Positions 44,045 through 53,369 of a DNA stretch of 64,000 nt are shown here, piece by piece. This DNA is from Vandiemenella viatica (lineage: Eukaryota; Arthropoda; Insecta; Orthoptera; Morabidae), in NCBI GenBank assembly GCA_031002005.1, contig JARYHS010009186.1, forward strand, positions 248,863,894 to 248,927,893, read 5' to 3'. How positions within the stretch are numbered: the first letter of the stretch is position 1; every line of letters begins with the position of its first letter. The translations under genes and the position numbers were made by a program. The notes under the pieces were generated by a model. The model searched no databases and was not told the DNA's origin. It saw only the letters and a list, made by a program, of their open reading frames with translations.

Positions 44045-44720
44045 ATCTTCATCTCAACATACCACTTACAACCCACATCCTCAATGATCTGTTTCATATA
44101 TTCTCTGGCTTCCTTTACAGTTCTTACCTTCGACAGTTTACTCCAATAATAAATTAACCAATTCCACATGTCTCAAAATATGACCCACCATCCAGTCTCT
44201 TCTTTCTGTAAGATTCTTCCACAAACTTCTCTCCTGACCCATCATCCCCAAAACACGGTCATTTCGTACATTATCTGCCCACTTAACATTCAGGATTGGT
44301 GCAATGCACTCTCCGCCACAAACTTTTAGTGAATCACGGAATAATAATAATAATTGCACATGCTTCAATTTTCCTTCATTCTTGTGTTCCTACAATCCAT
44401 GCTTCACTAACACAAAGTGCTAGGCTCCATACAGAGATTTTTAAAATGATTTGTCTTAGTCCTATATTTGAAACTAAAAGATTTCTCTTTTCCAAGAAGG
44501 ATCTTTTCGCTAGTGCTATTCCCCTTTTACTTTCACTCCTGCTTGGACCATTAGTTGTAATTTTACTTCCTAAATAACAGAACGCATATACTTTCCCGAT
44601 CTTATTTTTATATTTAATCTACTATTGTTCGAATCATTTCTTCAACATTTCATCGTTTTTTTTTTAATTTGGTTTATATTTAATCAAAGATCTTCCTTTT
44701 ACTTTCTGTTTATTCTCGCT
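44045..44720 (-). pseudogene. LINE family A remnant interrupted by a short repeat
   Basis: Minus-strand pieces read VKWADNVRNDRVLGMMGQER, LTERRDWMVGHILRH and AREYMKQIIEDVGCK. They match 32150-32880. Another piece at 44350-44720 corresponds to the upstream part. Between them, 44287-44350 carries the GGCGGAG-type repeat also seen at 39265. Stops and frame changes throughout. Confidence 0.75.
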
Positions 44721-45328
44721 TATTTTATATACATACCTGAATATTATGGTGTGGTAATCCTAAGCGGATACAGGAACAAAGTGATCTGTTCTACTCCTCC
44801 GTATTTTCAACGTGTGTAAATGAATGCGTCGAGTGTTTTTAAGTGTAGCGTGTTTGTTGTGTTATGTTCTTCGGGATGAACGAAGGGAAAGAGTGAATAC
44901 GACGCAGGCCCTTTCAGGACTTCCCCTCCGAATGACACGAAGAGAGCTGGCACACAACAGACGAGTCACAATCGACACTACCGTATGTTCTCGTAGGTTT
45001 AGTGTACAATATTTATGGTCAAGTACCGAATGGTCAAAATTTCTTCCACCGCAGAGTATAGATCCAAGCCTCTCCACGTCGAGCGTTAGACACCATCACA
45101 ATGTCTTGGTTACATTTCATTTAAATAGCTGCTAGATTCTCCGTATCATCTGCACTTATTCCAACTTATTTTCAAACTAGAGAAAAGCCTCCTCTACAGA
45201 AAGTCACAAAATGATGGCTGAAACGTCATGTTCAAATATACTGACGTGGTTCACACATGGAGGAAGGAATATATGGAGACGAAATAACGCTAAATCTGTG
45301 AAACCTCACATAAAAACTCGTCTCCTAC

Positions 45329-45339
45329 TGCGCATGCGC
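45329..45339. promoter_or_regulatory. NRF1-like palindrome TGCGCATGCGC
   Basis: An 11-base match to the NRF1-type consensus GCGCATGCGC. It lies about 100 bp upstream of the THAP-like exon position and is followed by GGCTGCCAT. The equivalent in block B1 (TGCGCATTCGC) has one mismatch. The sequence suggests a housekeeping-type promoter, but no transcript evidence is available. Confidence 0.35.
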
Positions 45340-45435
45340 GGCTGCCATAGGAATCACCACAAAACATTGGGCTGTTCGCACTGTGTTTGCTGCTGTGAAC
45401 ATTTCATTTTCTAATATTTCAAAGTTTTTTTTATA

Positions 45436-45502
45436 AATTCAAGTTGTGTTGCATACGGTTGCACAAACAGACAAGATAGGATACGACCTGGAATAACGTT
45501 TC
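45436..45502 (+). pseudogene. THAP-like first exon copy without start codon
   Basis: Homologous to 38268-38334 (SSCVAYGCTNRQD still readable), but the ATG is lost through two substitutions. The donor-like GTAACT is retained. Confidence 0.4.
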
Positions 45503-46374
45503 GTAACTAAATCACATTGTAATTATTGTTCTTGAAGTGTTTGACAGATAATTGAAATATTAAAGCCTATCGCTATAAATTTATTCATTGCTCTCAATAG
45601 GACGATATCGTTCTCAAATGTTTGTGTAGACAATCAGCATATGTTACTACTTTATACCTAAAAGGCTATCCTTATTGTAAACAACTATTGAAAGTCTAAT
45701 TTAAGCGGGTCAAGTTTACATCGCGATATAGTGAATGTGCATGCTTTAGTTCAGTTTACACTGAAAGTGTCCGATGAAATTAATTGTGATAATTTGTGCT
45801 GTGTGAACTACTAAACTTGATGAAGCAAACGTTGTTGTTACCTGAAATGTAGTTCGCGATGCATTTCATGTGTTTAGATCTGTACACATAGTTTGATTTT
45901 GTAGCGGTAATAATAATGGAAATGTGGGTAGGGTGAAATGCGGCGTGCACCAGAAGGGTGCAAACAATTTAATTATTATTAGTTGTTACTAATTTCATGA
46001 GCACGATGTTAGTGACACAACGTGTACCACGATGGAAACTACTTCCATCTAAGCTTCTGACTTTTGATGTATGGTAAGAAGATAAATCCACTGATATTGT
46101 TAGCAGAGTTACATAGGCCACTGACAGTACAATATCTTCTGAGTAAGCTCAGAAGCAATGAGGTCTTTTGAAGGATTCAACTTTAAAAAAAATAAAGTTC
46201 CAAACATTGACTTAACCTAACCTAACCACCCCAATTAGGAGACAGCATCTCTCGAGAACTAAGTGAGATATCGAAAATATATATTCTTCACTTTCGAGTT
46301 ATCTCGTCGTATTATATAAAAATCTATCATCAAATTTGACTTTTGCAAAATTCACTTGTAAAAATTAATGTTTA

Positions 46375-46489
46375 TGAAATATAGTCTTCGCGGGTTTTCC
46401 GCCGTATGTTGTCTCTCTTCAACAACATACGGCGGAAAACCCGCGAAGACTATATTTCATCGATACGCCGTGAAAGCCTTCGTTCTCAC
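46375..46489 (-). mobile_element. Hairpin insertion E3 with 12-bp TSD and empty site
   Basis: This 115-bp insertion is flanked by AATTAATGTTTA at 46363-46374 and 46490-46501. Perfect 39-bp arms (46374-46412 and 46422-46460) surround a 9-base loop. The remaining 29 bp at the right is the head (in reverse, GAAGGCTTTCACGGCGTATC). The paralogous block B1 near 39210 has a single AATTAATGTTTA and no insertion, so this is a direct view of filled and empty sites. There is no open frame. Confidence 0.88.
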
Positions 46490-46809
46490 AATTAATGTTT
46501 ATTGTTATTCTCTTTATTTGTCTTTGGAACATATACTTGTTTTTACTATGATTGTGACTCATATTGTATGTATGTGTATTAACCATGACATGTTTCACAT
46601 CCCAGAGGTCCTTCCTCAGAAGGGATTCATGAAACAAGATTGATAAATAATAATAAATAATGACCTTAGGGAAATTTTTATTCTGATTTTCAACCCGAAA
46701 CTTCTCTCTTTTTGAGACAGTATATTTCGAGAACTAAGCAAGATATCAAAAAAAATTATTATTCAATTTTGATCTGTCTCGTCGAGTTACATAATAATCC
46801 ATCATGAAA

Positions 46810-47065
46810 TTGTGGTGCCACCGTTGACTTATGATTCCCTGGAGGTTTTTGTCACATTCCCCGTGTTTCTACGGCCGAGCAATATGGCGGCCTCCCCACC
46901 CCACTTCCCTCTACCCGGTTTCGCTCCAGTGCGTGGTGAAGGTCCCTTGCGTCGTCTCCATATATTCCTTCGTCCATGGTTCCACACGGACAACCAACAT
47001 AACACAGGAGTAAAGCCTATTACAAGGGCAGCATGCGTGGCTAGTGACAAATTTTTAAAGTGCAT
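46810..47065 (-). repeat. GC-rich stretch resembling the block B promoter-like region
   Basis: The minus strand contains GGACGAAGGAATATATGGAG, close to GGAGGAAGGAATATATGGAG in blocks B1 and B2. GGCCGCCATATTGCT follows downstream, a YY1-like CCATATTG/GCCAT context. It may be an inverted, diverged partial copy. No coding signal. Confidence 0.4.
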
Positions 47066-47276
47066 ACCAATATCACCTCATAAGTTGTTGTAAAAACTCT
47101 TTCTATGTAGTAAAATCCCGCTTTGCCTTTCGTTTTATTTTCGCTTCTATTTTTACATCAGGCAGTGTGAGGTAAACAGAGCACACAATAATTAAAGCAT
47201 ACTCGCAGTGAGAAAATGAACATAGTTTCTCAGGTTAGCCTTAATGTTTTTTATCTCTGCCCTCCATTTTTGTACT

Positions 47277-47589
47277 AGGGGGCATCCATAAATTATGTGA
47301 GGTGAAATAGGAGGGGGGGGGGGGTCCGGCGAAATCTCACCAAGGGGGAGGAGGGGGGGGGGTATACGGAAATCTCACGTAAGATTTTGCGAAAAATTTG
47401 GGGACAGTAGAGCAAAAAAAAAAAAAGGTCTACAATTTGCGGCAAAGTTTCTAGGGGAGGGGTTCTCACGGACCAGATCTCACCAGAGGGGGGGGGGGGG
47501 GCCGGCCAGACCTCACGAAATCTCACCAGGGGGGAGGGGGGGTCCAGAAATCCGGAAAAACACCTCACGTAATTTGTGGGTGCCCCCCT
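47277..47589. mobile_element. G-rich non-autonomous TIR element
   Basis: The left end AGGGGGCATCCATAAATTAT and the right end (reverse-complemented AGGGGGGCACCCACAAATTA) form TIRs of roughly 28 bp, ending in GTGAGGTG. ACT flanks both sides. The interior is a set of CTCACCAGGGGGGAGG-like repeats with long G runs. It resembles 28503-28825 in layout and TIR core. No transposase. Confidence 0.75.
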
Positions 47590-47994
47590 ACTTGCAATTA
47601 CTTAAATGAAGCCCGTAAAAAATGACGGATATTTTTACTGTCATGAAAAAAGTTTGTAGGGATTGCATAATTTCATAAACGAATAACGATTATTTATTAG
47701 TTTGATACATTTCACGATTTCTTACCTTTCGCGTAACTTTTCCTTAGTTTCTAATGAATCAAAAATTCTTAGGCTGCGTTTTACCAACAGCTACGGAGTA
47801 TAATAGATAGTAAACATCTGATGCTGTTCTCCTCACACGAATTTATGCATTTAATCGTCGTAGATAAACAAATAGCAACACTTAAATTTAAACGAACGTT
47901 GCATATAGTCTATCTCTGCCTAGCACTGTAATTTTATATCTCTGCCCTTCGTATTTGTGTGCAGTTATTTCCTCAAACCACAACTGCCTCTTAG

Positions 47995-48545
47995 CTGTCA
48001 AAGCTTTCCTTTTTTTTCTGTCATCAGTCTCTCGACTGGTTGGATGCAATCCTCCATCCCTTCCTATATTGTGCTAACCTTTTTATCTCAACATACCGCT
48101 TACAATCTACGTCTTCAATTATCTGCTTCATATTTTCTAATCTTTGTCTTCCTCTACACTTATTTCCTTCGACTGTTCCCTCCACTATGAGAGTAACCAT
48201 TCCCGCATGTCTTAAAATACGACCCAGCATCCTGTCTCTTCTTTCTGTAAGACTCTTCCACAAACTTGTTTCCTCATCCATCATTTCTAAAATACGTTCC
48301 TTTAGTGCTTTATCTGTCCACTTAATTTTCAGCTTCCTTCTGTAGCACCACGTTTCAAATGCTTCAAATTCCCTGCTTTCTGGTATTTCTAAACTCCAAA
48401 CTTCTCGTCCATAACGTGCTTTCTGAGTATTAGAACAATATTCGAAATTAAGTTATTTCTCTTTTTCATGAAAGGTCTCTTCGCTAGTGCTATTCTGCTT
48501 TTAAGATCATTCCTGATTCGGCCATCGGTTACACTTCCTTTTAAC
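47995..48545 (-). pseudogene. LINE family A 3' end
   Basis: The minus-strand frame 48024-48284 reads LTERRDRMLGRILRHAGMVT, NKCRGRQRLENMKQIIEDVD and ends WRIASNQSRD. It is followed by the 3' UTR word matching GACTGATGACAGAAAA. The upstream part is frame-broken. Same family and end as 32150-32880. Confidence 0.83.
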
Positions 48546-48711
48546 AATATACGTGGATATGATATCAAATTCAGTCATTTCTCTGAAATTTACATTTCAC
48601 AACATAAATGCAAATAACGTCAATGCAATTGTTTATTTGAATCTCCTGATTAGCCAAGCAGCATTATGGCGGCGGCCAGTACTAACAGGTCGGCACTGAG
48701 CTATTAACTAA

Positions 48712-49790
48712 CCCCTTACTGCATACTGGGCCATATACGGCACATACCATTTTCTTGTTTGTGGAACTCATATTTGAGCAAATACTTTGAAACTGCATAT
48801 TGGGACAGATATAGCACACAATCAAGAAGAACTGTGCAAATATTAAATGCGATCTGTTGAGAGAATAAGGAAATATGAAGTATGAATTTTTGCTTTGCGC
48901 TGTGAGCAGTTTACATCCAAGTTCGGTCATACAAACAGTTGTATTTGATACAGTAAACATTTGATTTCAGTGTTTATACAACTTCTGGGATGAAAAGGAC
49001 ATCTATGGACAATTATAAAGAGGTAAATTTATATATTTGTCCATTAGAATATATATAATATTGAAAAAAGGGTTTGTGACAGATATGGCACAATATGCAG
49101 TTTAGCCTGTGTGAACAAGCTGGCCCCTATGGAGAAGAAGAAATACCGACCACAATGCTCCTATTTTATTTCAAGTAGCAGTTGCAGATGGCAAACAAAG
49201 AAACCTTATCCAAAAAACTGGGTAGGACAAAAAAAAAAAAAAAAAAGCTGGACAGTAAGAAGAAGAGAGAGCCTGCGGCAAATCGTCCGCAGTATCAGGA
49301 TGGGATAGATCACATGCCCGTCTGGTTGGGAAACTGTAATTGTTGCAATTATCCAGACTGCAAAGGAAAATCCTACACAGCATGTCTGAAGTGCAGTGCA
49401 ACATTGTGCTTGGGAAAGGAGAGAAACTGCTTTATCAAGTTTCATAACAAATAGACTAAATGGAAAGTGAATTAGTGTTATTTGAGATAAATGTGTATTC
49501 TAATGAATAGAAATTATAATTATTTTACGTAAATAAACTGAGTTCTACTAGTATATGTATATATCTTATATATTTTGCAAATGCTGCATCATCCATCTCG
49601 AAACTGGTATCGCAACATGTTAGCCATTATTGCATGCTGTCCCATATATGGCACAAACCCTTAAATCAATATTAATCTCCCCCAAATAAGATTTGGATTT
49701 TTTTTAGTATTTTTTCTTGAAATCACGGAATTGGACTTAACAAGTGACTTTTTTTCTTCAGAAAAATAAAAAAAATCATGCAGTAAGGGG
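48712..49790 (+). mobile_element. piggyBac-like element, internally deleted
   Basis: The ends CCCCTTACTGCAT (48712-48724) and its reverse complement (49778-49790) are identical 13-bp TIRs. The right flank is TTAA (49791-49794), the piggyBac target. The left flank is CTAA, one base off. Four subterminal motifs of the form TGCAT-x-CTGkGCCATATmTGGCACA occur, two near each end, in inverted orientation. The interior retains only the transposase tail, so the element is non-autonomous. Its right end is 86 bp from the Dg exon 1 donor. Confidence 0.87.
49182..49454 (+). pseudogene. piggyBac transposase C-terminal zinc-ribbon fragment
   Basis: The frame reads KKREPAANRPQYQDGIDH, then PVWLGNCNCCNYPDCKGKSY and TACLKCSATLCLGKERNCFI. 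This cysteine-rich CKGKSYTxCxKC, LCLxxxRNCFxxFH pattern is the C-terminal finger of piggyBac-type transposases, which binds subterminal DNA. An A run (49227-49245) upstream disrupts the frame and the DDD catalytic core is absent. It cannot transpose DNA. Confidence 0.85.
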
Positions 49791-49876
49791 TTAATGTGAC
49801 GCCCAGTATCCAAAGGCAGCACCTTTTCCTAAAGTGTATTCTGTCTACGAGAAGCGACTGAACACGGCAGGTGTAC

Positions 49877-50152
49877 CTGGTAGGTCCTGACTGGCGACGA
49901 GAAGGCGTCGGCAGGAATCACAAGGCGCAGCAAGCGGCCGGGCCACGCGACGGCGTCGGGCACGCCCCACAGACGTCGCAGAGGCCCGGGGACGGCAGCG
50001 GCGGGGGTGTTGGGGGGCGGCGAGTCCTCCGGCTCGAACGCGAAGTCCTCCTCGGAGGCGGAGGCGGCGGACAGCAGCAGGAACAGCAGCGGCAGCAGCA
50101 GCAGCGGGGGCGGAGGCGGGGCGGCCGCTCGGGGGCGGCGGGCGGAGGCCAT
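49877..50152 (-). CDS. Dg: Dystroglycan exon 1: signal peptide and start of cadherin-like 1
   Basis: 92 codons from ATG at 50152-50150 to the donor GTACAC (49876-49871), phase 0. Residues 1-32 form a signal peptide: basic MASARRPR, proline run, then LLLLPLLFLLLSAASA with a likely cleavage before SEED. An acidic/proline linker follows. Then LWGVPDAVAWPGRLLRLVIP and ADAF match vertebrate GVPDTTAVVGRSFRVTIPTD, the first strands of cadherin-like 1. I chose this start because it places the signal peptide at the N-terminus. An upstream in-frame ATG at 50209 adds a non-hydrophobic stretch, and a CAG at 50182-50180 may mark an acceptor in a 5' UTR exon. Confidence 0.92.
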
Positions 50153-50200
50153 CACGACGGCATCGGGCGGCGGCGTCACCTGCGGGCGACCAAAGGTCAG
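49880..50200. promoter_or_regulatory. CpG-rich island over Dg exon 1
   Basis: This stretch is strikingly GC-rich and full of CG dinucleotides compared with the AT-rich flanks. That partly reflects Ala/Pro/Arg codons, but the pattern also fits an unmethylated 5' region. No TATA or initiator element is convincing just upstream. Confidence 0.4.
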
Positions 50201-50349
50201 CGCACACATTTAGACGCGCCCTTTAGAGCTCCACCAGAGGTACCTTACGTGCTACAGTAGGCAGCCGCCTGTGACAAAGACACTATAGTGAGGACAACAC
50301 TAGACTAGCACAATACAAGATGAACACATCACTTAACTAAAACCGCCCA

Positions 50350-50410
50350 TGTCCAAGGCCGGACTCGAACCGAAAACCCTTGCAATGCGAGACCCCTACT
50401 CTGCCAGGAC
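50350..50410 (-). repeat. tRNA-like fragment
   Basis: The minus strand reads GGCAGAGTAGGGGTCTCGC, then GGTTCGAGTCCGGCC, a good B box at the distance expected in a tRNA 3' half. The acceptor stem does not close and the A box is weak. This is a tRNA-derived fragment rather than a functional tRNA gene. Confidence 0.4.
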
Positions 50411-50793
50411 CTGCAATTCTAAAAGCTATTTTTTAATTTATTATTCTCATTAATGGCTATAAACAAAGACTAACTAAGCCAATAACATCACGTAGTACAG
50501 TCGATTGATTTTTTTTTACTAAACACATAGGGATAATAGCTCGACCACTTCCTTGCTCGGAACTGAGAGAGATTGCATACCCAGTTTGGTGGGTGAGCGG
50601 TTGACGCTCTGGACTCGCATTCGGGAAGACGCGAGTTCGCATCCCCCGTCCGGGCATCTAAATCTGGGTTTTTTCACGGTTTACGCAAATCACTCCAGGC
50701 GAATGCCGGGATGCTTCTTTCAAAATATCATGGCCAAATTCTTTCCCCTTACTTGTTTGCAGTCCTATCTCGCCTCTAATGACCTCGACGTCG

Positions 50794-52168
50794 CACAGTG
50801 GGGCGAAATCTCAAAAAGCTGGCCAAAAGTCGAAAAATAAAGTTTTTATTTAGGGAATTTTAAGTATACAGCTGGGTAGACTGACTCGCAAAGTGTCTAA
50901 CTTCATGGTTAAAATAGGTCCGAAGCTTGACGCAGATGCTGTACATCATTTGAAAGGTGACCGTTGAGCGAGCAACTATTGTGAGATACAAAGGAAGTAA
51001 TTTAACCGTTACTTTGAAGTGGTGTAAAAGTTTTCAATTTTGAGCAATTTTCATCATTCAAAATGGACAAAGATCGTGATGGTGAGTACAATGTTTACAT
51101 GTATTACAAATACATATAAAACAAAATTTTAAAGTTATTTATTTAATAAATAATTATTAAACAAATTTGAACAGTTAATTTGTATTTTTCTTTTTCAAAA
51201 ATGGAAAAATCTATAAGTTCCACAGAGTCCCACAACGAACCTTATTTTAACTTCATTCTCTACTATTTATCTATTGAAATCTCAAAAGAAATTCTGCTAT
51301 AAACTGCTATTCCACAATTCGTGCAGCCTAATTAATCTGCTGTTTACCGGTATTTGTTTTTGGTCTTTTTCAATTTCATGTGTAAATTGTAAGTTATTAT
51401 CATAGTTATTACAAATATTTAAAGTATAATCAATTTTGTTTTTTGCTATTGTTATAAAACTATCATCTACATATCTGAAATAACACATCATTTCAAAATC
51501 TAGCAGTTTAAACATTGTTCTTCCAAATCTTGCATAACTAAGTCCACTAGAGTTGGATACACCTATAGGTGTGCAAAATTTTTTGTTATAACTTAGTCTG
51601 TAATTGGCGAAATTAACTTAATTAATACGACATAGTGAAGAATACCAGACGAAATTAACTTCCTCTTTTTAAATAATCTTTAATAATACCTGAATGTATG
51701 GGGTTACTTTTAAATAGATTTTATGGCATATAAAAGGCTAATACAAGTTATATTTTATTGCCCCAGAATCTGCTGGTCCAACCAATGAGAGCGACGATAA
51801 AGTTGGCTTCATACGAAAGGAAGTAGGAATGTATAGTACACCACATTTTTATCCACAAAATTTATAATTCAAACCCTTTTTATTTTTAATCTGCATATTG
51901 AATCCGCCATTTGTTCTTTTTTGTATTGTTAACGTTGGAATAGATATCAGCTAGCTTATTAAACCCTGTATACAAATTTGTATGACAAGTGAAACATTTT
52001 AGACCATTTTTAATTTTTAATCCGCCATATTGGATAATCTTTTTTTTTTGCAATTTTGACATTGGAATCGTAATCAGCGTGCTCAAAACAGATTTTGTAC
52101 AAAGTTTCATTAAACTTGGATAACGTTTCCATATTTTGACCAGATTTTTGAGATTTCACCCCACTGTG
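50794..52168. mobile_element. Transib-like element with RSS-heptamer ends
   Basis: This is a 1375-bp insertion whose ends both start CACAGTGGGG, followed by GAAATCTCAAAAA, with TIRs of about 30 bp. It is flanked by CGTCG (50789-50793 and 52169-52173). A 5-bp GC-rich duplication and CACAGTG-type termini are hallmarks of the Transib superfamily, related to RAG1 and its recombination signals. The terminal CACAGTG equals the RSS heptamer. No Transib transposase is visible, and the interior carries a Penelope-like fragment. It is therefore a non-autonomous or decayed copy. Confidence 0.8.
51290..51620 (-). pseudogene. Penelope-like reverse-transcriptase fragment
   Basis: Minus-strand translation gives FCTPIGVSNSSGLSYARFGR, then MCYFRYVDDSFITI and LQFTHEIEKD. 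The order TPIG...RYVDD...FTHE resembles Penelope-like RT (TPMG, YRYVDD, FTxE). It is short and degenerate, and lies inside the Transib-like element. Confidence 0.6.
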
Positions 52169-52237
52169 CGTCGAGGGGGCAAAAAAAAAAGAAGAAGAAG
52201 AAGAAAAGAAGAAGAAAAAGAGAGAAAGAGATTGCAT

Positions 52238-53360
52238 CAGTGGTTGCCTTCTTGTTGACTGATGTTGTTTACAGCTCAGCGTAAAATACATCTTAGGTGA
52301 AGCATATTGCTAAATCCACCCAATGCTTGACATATTTTTTGTCAGGTAATAAAGTGTGTTCCTGTCCTAAACTTGTTCATTAACGTAATTTCTTTCCTGC
52401 CCAGCTCCAAATGAGCGTACCATGGCTTGCGTACGATGTTGTTGCAGATGGCTCGACACCGTTTTCTAAATATGAAATTTCATAAAAATCGTTAGAGATA
52501 GCAGATATGTACAAGAATTGCTCGTTTGAAGATGAAGATTATGTCGTCAGAGTTCACTTGTTATTCTCCTTGAAAGTAGATTACCTCCTTTTCCATGCAT
52601 TACAGCCAACGAGTACCCATAGCGAGAACAACATCTGGATGGATACTTCTGGGGACTCAAATCATTGGTAAAGCTACTATCATCCTCTCTGTAATAATTC
52701 CCGTCGTACACCCACTTTTGTATTCATATTTTTCGAATTACTCTATTTATTACTACTTAATCACTGTGCGTTGTATGATCAACATGAAACTTAATTAAAA
52801 CCACCGATGATCCTCTGTACATGAGAACAGCGCTGAAGATCTTTGACAGTCGGGAGACCTTAAACTTGACGAGTCAGCAATGTCAGGGACAAAAAACCTA
52901 TAATCGTGCTTACTTGCCTTCCTTTGACAGGCAACCATGTATTAACTGCGACCTTCAGTCATCTCGGACATAGTGAAAATACAACGAACACACATCGACA
53001 TCACCTAAGACTGACGGTAAAGGAGCAACGACGAATTTCAAATGATCAGACATCAAGGCTTCCCGTGAACAGTTAAGAGCCCTATTGCACTATTATTACC
53101 ATAACTAGCGAGTAAGTTATCCCAGGGGGTAACTTTAACACAAATTAGTAATAAAATATATATATATTTCTCAGTATTTCGCAACTTAAACGGGACTAAC
53201 GTTACCCAGGACAGAGTACCCAGAATCTATAAAAATACAAGATTTTTAGTGATTCGTTGGTGAAAAATGGAATTCTTTGGATTCGCTCTTTTGTGAGTCT
53301 TCTTGTCCGACAGCCATGCCCTCATAACTTATAAAATTTTAACTGCTCAAACCTTTACAC
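52238..53360. other. Intergenic, upstream of Dg
   Basis: Moderately AT-rich sequence with no recognisable gene, RNA or repeat. The frame at 52595-52798 has no family signature. Confidence 0.5.
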
Positions 53361-53369
53361 GATAAACGC

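Larger units (their letters stand above)
44781..46600 (+). repeat. Paralogous block B2 (partner 37612-39501)
   Basis: Same sequence as block B1 except for scattered substitutions, the hairpin insertion at 46375-46489, and absence of the B1-specific SINE-like insertion. In this copy the THAP-like start codon region is changed from ATG to a non-start. The palindrome TGCGCATGCGC is intact at 45329-45339. It continues past the point where B1 is cut by the gap. Confidence 0.9.
3461..50152 (-). other. Dg: Dystroglycan gene span (3' end outside the window)
   Basis: Eleven coding exons on the minus strand join, with GT-AG introns and matching phases, into about 810 residues of dystroglycan. The protein is a laminin-binding adhesion receptor that links extracellular matrix to dystrophin and the cytoskeleton. 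Recognition rests on conserved sequence: LPSWLLFDEASGVFEGVP (cadherin-like 1), PRQR and PVVGW (S1 domain), VTAGKA then YWVQFD (cadherin-like 2), WTNDSLP then CPKED (S2/SEA-like) and NWLQFDEKNQEFYG (cadherin-like 3). Introns 2 to 10 range from about 0.4 to 3.3 kb, and intron 1 is 26.5 kb as assembled. That figure is inflated if the duplicated blocks around the N gap are an assembly artefact. The C-terminal beta-dystroglycan part lies to the left of position 1. No polyadenylation or promoter element is certain. Confidence 0.93.
50579..52226 (+). mobile_element. SINE copy split by a Transib-like element
   Basis: A plus-strand SINE (head TGGTGGGTGAGCGGTTGACG, B box AGTTCGCATCC, body GAATGCCGGGATGCTTC) is interrupted at 50794 and resumes at 52169. 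It ends in an A-rich AAG tail. AGAGATTGCAT at 50568-50578 and 52227-52237 is its target duplication, so both SINE ends are fixed despite the 1.4-kb insertion. Confidence 0.9.

Noticed and set aside
37656..45135. 103-codon frame conserved in both paralogous blocks (37656-37967 and 44824-45135)
   Set aside because: Most base differences between the two copies inside the frame change the amino acid, so there is no sign of protein constraint.
49871..50260. Plus-strand frames rich in Gly/Arg/Ser opposite Dg exon 1
   Set aside because: They are antisense shadows of a GC-rich coding exon whose minus-strand product is clearly dystroglycan.
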